Positions 4,924 through 7,100 of a stretch of DNA of 7,100 bases are shown piece after piece; position 1 is the first letter of the stretch, and each line of letters opens with the position of its first letter. The notes beneath the pieces were generated by a model that had not been told where the DNA came from, did no database searches, and saw only the letters and a list, made by a program, of their open reading frames with translations. A program made the position numbers and the translations under genes. Origin of the DNA: Clostridia bacterium (lineage in GTDB: Bacteria > Bacillota > Clostridia > Christensenellales > Aristaeellaceae); contig CAAEEC010000184.1 in the NCBI GenBank assembly GCA_900754755.1, forward strand, positions 1 to 7,100. The letters run 5' to 3'.

Positions 4924-6764
4924 CGCAGGCAACAAAGCAGACGGCGCCGCGCGCTCTCTGGAGCACCACGAAAATGGCCTGGCGGATGGACAAAACCTGC
5001 GTGCTGATCCTGGGCGCGGCCGCGCTCGCGGGCGGTGTGCGGCCCTATATCGGCATTTTGCTCTCCGCCTGGGTGGTGGACGCGCTGGCCGCGGGCGAAC
5101 CCTTTGCGCGCATCGCCACGGTGGCGCTCTTGTGCGTGGGCGCGACGTTCGTCCTCAGCGCGCTCATGGGCGTGCTGGACGCCAAAAAGAACGTGCGCAT
5201 CGAGCGGGCCGTGCGCCGCTATGAAATGCTGACCGCGGAAAAGACGCTCACTATGGATTACGAGCTGCTGGACAGCCCGCAGGTGAACGCCATCAAGAGC
5301 CGCATGCTGGACGACCGCAACTGGGGCGCGGGATTTTACAGCGTGTATGGGCAATGGGAAAGCGGCATGGGCGTGTTTGTGCACCTCGCGGCCTCCATTG
5401 GCATCGCAGTGCCCCTGTTGGTAGCGTTTCCAGCGGGGTTGTGGGCGCTGCCCGCTCTGCTGGGCGTAGCGGTGGGCGCGTCGCTATTGAACGCGCGCTT
5501 TGGCGTGGGCAAGGAACTGCGGCTGATGAACGAGGTGGGCTCGGCGCAACACTCTTATGTCAACCATTTTGTCTTCACTACAACGGCGGATACGCGCCGC
5601 GGCAAGGATGTCCGCCTCTATGGCGCGCAAAAGCTGATCCGGGAGCGCATAGAGGGCGAATGGCCCCGCTACCTCCAGTGGATGAGGCGCTTTTCCCGCG
5701 CGGGCATGGCGGAGGGCGCGTGCGGCGGCGTGCCGGAAGGGATTTTGCAAGGCGGCGCGTATTTGTGCGCGGTGCTGGGCGCGCTATCTGGCGCGCTGAG
5801 CGCCGGAGCCGTGCTGCGCTTTGGCGCGGCGCTTTACAGCCTGGCGCAGGATTGCGTGCGCCTGGCAAACCTTTTGAGCGAGATGACCGCCACCGCGCGG
5901 CGGCAGGAAAGCACTTACGACTATCTGAACGTGCCGAACGCGCTCTATCGCGGCACGCTGGCCGTGGAAAAGCGCTTCGACAATGAATTCGAGATCGCCT
6001 TTCACAACGTATCCTTCCGCTATCCCGGCGCGCGGGACTACGCGCTGAAGAATTTGAACCTCACGCTGCGCGTGGGCGAGCGCATGGCCGTGGTGGGCCG
6101 GAATGGCAGCGGCAAAACCACCATGATCAAGCTGCTCTGCCGCCTGTACGACCCCACCGAGGGCGCAATCACGCTCAACGGCATCGACATCCGCAAATAC
6201 CGCTATGAGGAATATCAGGCGCTCTTCGCCGTGGTATTCCAGGATTTCCGGCTGTTCTCCTTCCCGCTGGGGCAGAATGTGGGCGCGAGCGTGGAATACG
6301 ACCGCGCCGCGGCGGAAAGCGCGCTGCTGCGCGCGGGCTTTGGCGAGCGGCTTTCCACCATGCCCAGGGGGCTGAATACCCCGCTCTACAGCAATTACGA
6401 CGCGAGCGGCGTGGAAATCTCCGGCGGCGAAGCGCAGAAAATCGCCCTGGCCCGCGCGCTCTACAAGGCGGAAGCGGGCGATCCACCCGCGCCCTTTATC
6501 GTGCTGGACGAACCCACCGCCGCACTCGACCCCATCGCCGAAGCGGATGTGTACGCGCGGTTCAACGGCATCGTGGCCGGAAAAACCGCCGTGTACATCA
6601 GCCACCGCCTGTCCTCCTGCCGGTTTTGCGACGATATCTGCGTGTTCGACGGCGGCCATCTCGTGCAGCGCGGCAGCCACGAAGCGCTGCTCAAGGAAGA
6701 AAACGGCGTGTACGCCGCGCTGTGGCAGGCACAGGCGCAGTATTACGCCGAGGAAAGAGAATAA
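4920..6764 (+). CDS. Half-size ABC exporter (membrane domain fused to ATPase), second subunit
   Basis: 614 aa. The start ATG 4920 overlaps the previous stop (ATGA), with GGAGG (4911-4915) inside the end of the upstream gene. Likely membrane helices lie near 27-50, 65-86, 150-170, 173-191, 268-290 and 296-318. ATPase domain: A-loop Y368, Walker A GRNGSGKT (393-400, K399), Q-loop Q441, signature ISGGE (500-504), Walker B FIVLDE (D530, E531), D-loop AALD, H-loop H562. Both subunits keep the catalytic Glu and His, so unlike many heterodimeric exporters neither ATP site looks degenerate. Each also carries a GKD[IV]RLYG motif in the cytoplasmic stretch between helices 4 and 5 (here 228-235; 244-251 in the partner). 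They are clearly paralogous but well diverged. The ATPase ends in a QYYAEERE tail. The stop codon is followed immediately by the palindromic repeat array. Confidence 0.93.
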   Translation: MTQATKQTAPRALWSTTKMAWRMDKTCVLILGAAALAGGVRPYIGILLSAWVVDALAAGEPFARIATVALLCVGATFVLSALMGVLDAKKNVRIERAVRRYEMLTAEKTLTMDYELLDSPQVNAIKSRMLDDRNWGAGFYSVYGQWESGMGVFVHLAASIGIAVPLLVAFPAGLWALPALLGVAVGASLLNARFGVGKELRLMNEVGSAQHSYVNHFVFTTTADTRRGKDVRLYGAQKLIRERIEGEWPRYLQWMRRFSRAGMAEGACGGVPEGILQGGAYLCAVLGALSGALSAGAVLRFGAALYSLAQDCVRLANLLSEMTATARRQESTYDYLNVPNALYRGTLAVEKRFDNEFEIAFHNVSFRYPGARDYALKNLNLTLRVGERMAVVGRNGSGKTTMIKLLCRLYDPTEGAITLNGIDIRKYRYEEYQALFAVVFQDFRLFSFPLGQNVGASVEYDRAAAESALLRAGFGERLSTMPRGLNTPLYSNYDASGVEISGGEAQKIALARALYKAEAGDPPAPFIVLDEPTAALDPIAEADVYARFNGIVAGKTAVYISHRLSSCRFCDDICVFDGGHLVQRGSHEALLKEENGVYAALWQAQAQYYAEERE

Positions 6765-6767
6765 AGC

Positions 6768-6797
6768 AGCTTGTCAAAAAAGTCTTTTTGACAAGCT
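6768..6797. repeat. Hairpin 1: perfect 13-bp palindrome
   Basis: AGCTTGTCAAAAA (6768-6780) pairs perfectly with TTTTTGACAAGCT (6785-6797) around the 4-nt loop AGTC. There is no T-run after the stem, so it is not a standard terminator. A second copy lies at 7000-7029. Confidence 0.92.
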
Positions 6798-6812
6798 CCA
6801 GAGTATTGACAA

Positions 6813-6832
6813 AGTCTCGGAAGAACGAGGCT
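6813..6832. repeat. Hairpin 2: 7-bp stem
   Basis: AGTCTCG (6813-6819) pairs with CGAGGCT (6826-6832) with one G-U pair and a 6-nt loop GAAGAA. It is weaker than its neighbours and is kept in the second copy (7044-7063). Confidence 0.6.
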
Positions 6833-6837
6833 CTAAT

Positions 6838-6875
6838 CAGAAATGACGGCGTGTACGTCATTTCTGGCATTTTTT
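6838..6875 (+). terminator. Hairpin 3 followed by T6: likely terminator of the exporter operon
   Basis: CAGAAATGACG (6838-6848) pairs perfectly with CGTCATTTCTG (6856-6866), loop GCGTGTA, then GCA and six T (6870-6875). The stem plus T-run fits an intrinsic terminator 74 nt after the exporter stop, though three bases separate stem and T-run. The hairpin recurs at 7069-7097, where the window ends before any T-run can be seen. Confidence 0.65.
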
Positions 6876-6909
6876 GCAGAGCAAACGCTTGCGTTTGCGG
6901 AAAAAATGC
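6867..6909. repeat. Hairpin 4: two-tier stem
   Basis: The outer arms GCATTTTTT (6867-6875) and AAAAAATGC (6901-6909) match perfectly, and the inner arms GCAAACGC (6881-6888) and GCGTTTGC (6891-6898) match perfectly. A small asymmetric internal loop separates them. The T-run of the preceding terminator is also the outer left arm here, so the two structures compete for it. Confidence 0.85.
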
Positions 6910-6917
6910 ATTCCCGC

Positions 6918-6960
6918 CCCGACCGCTGGCCGCAAATCGTCAGATTTGCAAGCGGTCGGG
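6918..6960. repeat. Hairpin 5: two-tier stem
   Basis: The outer arms CCCGACCGCT (6918-6927) and AGCGGTCGGG (6951-6960) and the inner arms GCAAATC (6932-6938) and GATTTGC (6943-6949) are all perfect, with loop GTCA. Four unpaired bases on the left and one on the right separate the tiers. No T-run follows. Confidence 0.9.
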
Positions 6961-6965
6961 CAGAT

Positions 6966-6994
6966 TCGTTGGCAAACCAGAGGTTTGTCAACGA
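6966..6994. repeat. Hairpin 6: 13-bp stem
   Basis: Bases 6966-6978 pair with 6982-6994 (TCGTTGGCAAACC against GGTTTGTCAACGA) with a single G-U pair and a 3-nt loop. It ends just before the second copy of the long repeat. Confidence 0.88.
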
Positions 6995-6996
6995 TC

Positions 6997-7100
6997 AGCA
7001 GCTTGTCAAAAAAGTCTTTTTGACAAGCTCAGAGTATTGACAAAGTCTCGGAAGAACGAGGCTCTCATCAGAAATGACGGCGTGTACGTCATTTCTGGCA
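6997..7100 (+). repeat. Long direct repeat, copy 2 (cut by window end)
   Basis: 104 bp matching 6765-6869 with one gap and one substitution, including hairpins at 7000-7029, 7044-7063 and 7069-7097. The match continues to the last base of the window, so the copy, and possibly a longer array with a 232-bp period, extends beyond it. Confidence 0.95.

Larger units (their letters stand above)
6765..6869 (+). repeat. Long direct repeat, copy 1 (three hairpins)
   Basis: A 105-bp block starting at the base after the exporter stop codon. It recurs at 6997-7100 with one 1-bp deletion (one C of CC at 6798-6799) and one substitution (A6835 to C7066). It contains three stem-loops in a row: 6768-6797, 6813-6832 and 6838-6866. 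Two such similar non-coding copies 232 bp apart imply recent duplication, gene conversion or a dispersed repeat family. Confidence 0.95.

Noticed and set aside
3952..4935. Long minus-strand open frame (327 aa) opposite the first exporter
   Set aside because: Shadow of the exporter gene; no recognisable motif and a skewed composition.
5784..6680. Long minus-strand open frame (298 aa) opposite the second exporter
   Set aside because: Shadow of the ATPase domain; no family features.
6788..6837. Promoter within the repeat (TTGACA at 6788 or 6806)
   Set aside because: No -10-like hexamer lies 16-18 bp downstream. TCTAAT at 6832 is 20 bp away, and the second copy changes it to TCTCAT.
6843..7040. 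65-aa plus-strand open frame across the palindromic array
   Set aside because: It runs through hairpin arms, lacks a ribosome binding site, and the translation has no protein-like pattern. The repeats explain the sequence better.
6765..7100. CRISPR array, attC/integron site or insertion sequence in the tail
   Set aside because: There are no short regular repeats with unique spacers, no transposase or integrase, and no terminal inverted repeats framing the unit in the visible part.

Overview
The window looks like chromosomal DNA of a GC-rich member of the Bacillota, most likely a gut-type Clostridia. This is inference from strong AGGAGG-type ribosome binding sites, sigma-A-like promoters, an MsmR/RafR-like AraC regulator beside a family-4 glycosidase, and a LytTR regulator paired with an HPK10/GHKL-type kinase. 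No species marker is present.

Left part (1-1473), a sugar-use locus. A family-4 glycoside hydrolase (alpha-galactosidase MelA-like) runs leftwards off the window edge. It is divergent from an AraC-family regulator gene. The 215-bp gap between them holds a TATAAT box for the hydrolase with a poor -35, a TTGAAA-N17-CATAAT promoter for the regulator, and two perfect copies of ATGTTGCAT exactly 21 bp apart. That spacing is typical of AraC-family half-sites. The layout suggests the regulator activates the hydrolase operon and represses itself. The regulator leader also carries an unusual pair of overlapping inverted repeats.

Middle and right (1535-6764), a signalling-plus-export module. A near-consensus promoter (TTGACG-N17-TATAAT with TGC extension) drives a LytTR response regulator and a very short (217 aa) histidine kinase. 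The kinase has the dimerisation/phosphoacceptor and ATPase parts but no sensor or membrane domain. A strong stem-loop with a short T-run and an extended -10 then precede two translationally coupled half-ABC exporters (622 and 614 aa), probably a heterodimer with both ATP sites intact. No substrate precursor or modification gene is seen here. A regulator, a sensorless kinase and an exporter pair side by side suggest a self-contained module in which the kinase responds to a cytoplasmic or transporter-derived cue.

Tail (6765-7100). No credible gene. Directly after the last stop codon is an almost continuous chain of perfect or near-perfect hairpins. A 105-bp block (three hairpins) is repeated 232 bp further on with one substitution and one 1-bp indel, and the second copy runs off the window. 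Three further hairpins of unrelated sequence lie between the copies. One hairpin followed by T6 probably ends the exporter operon. The rest is an unexplained palindromic repeat array.
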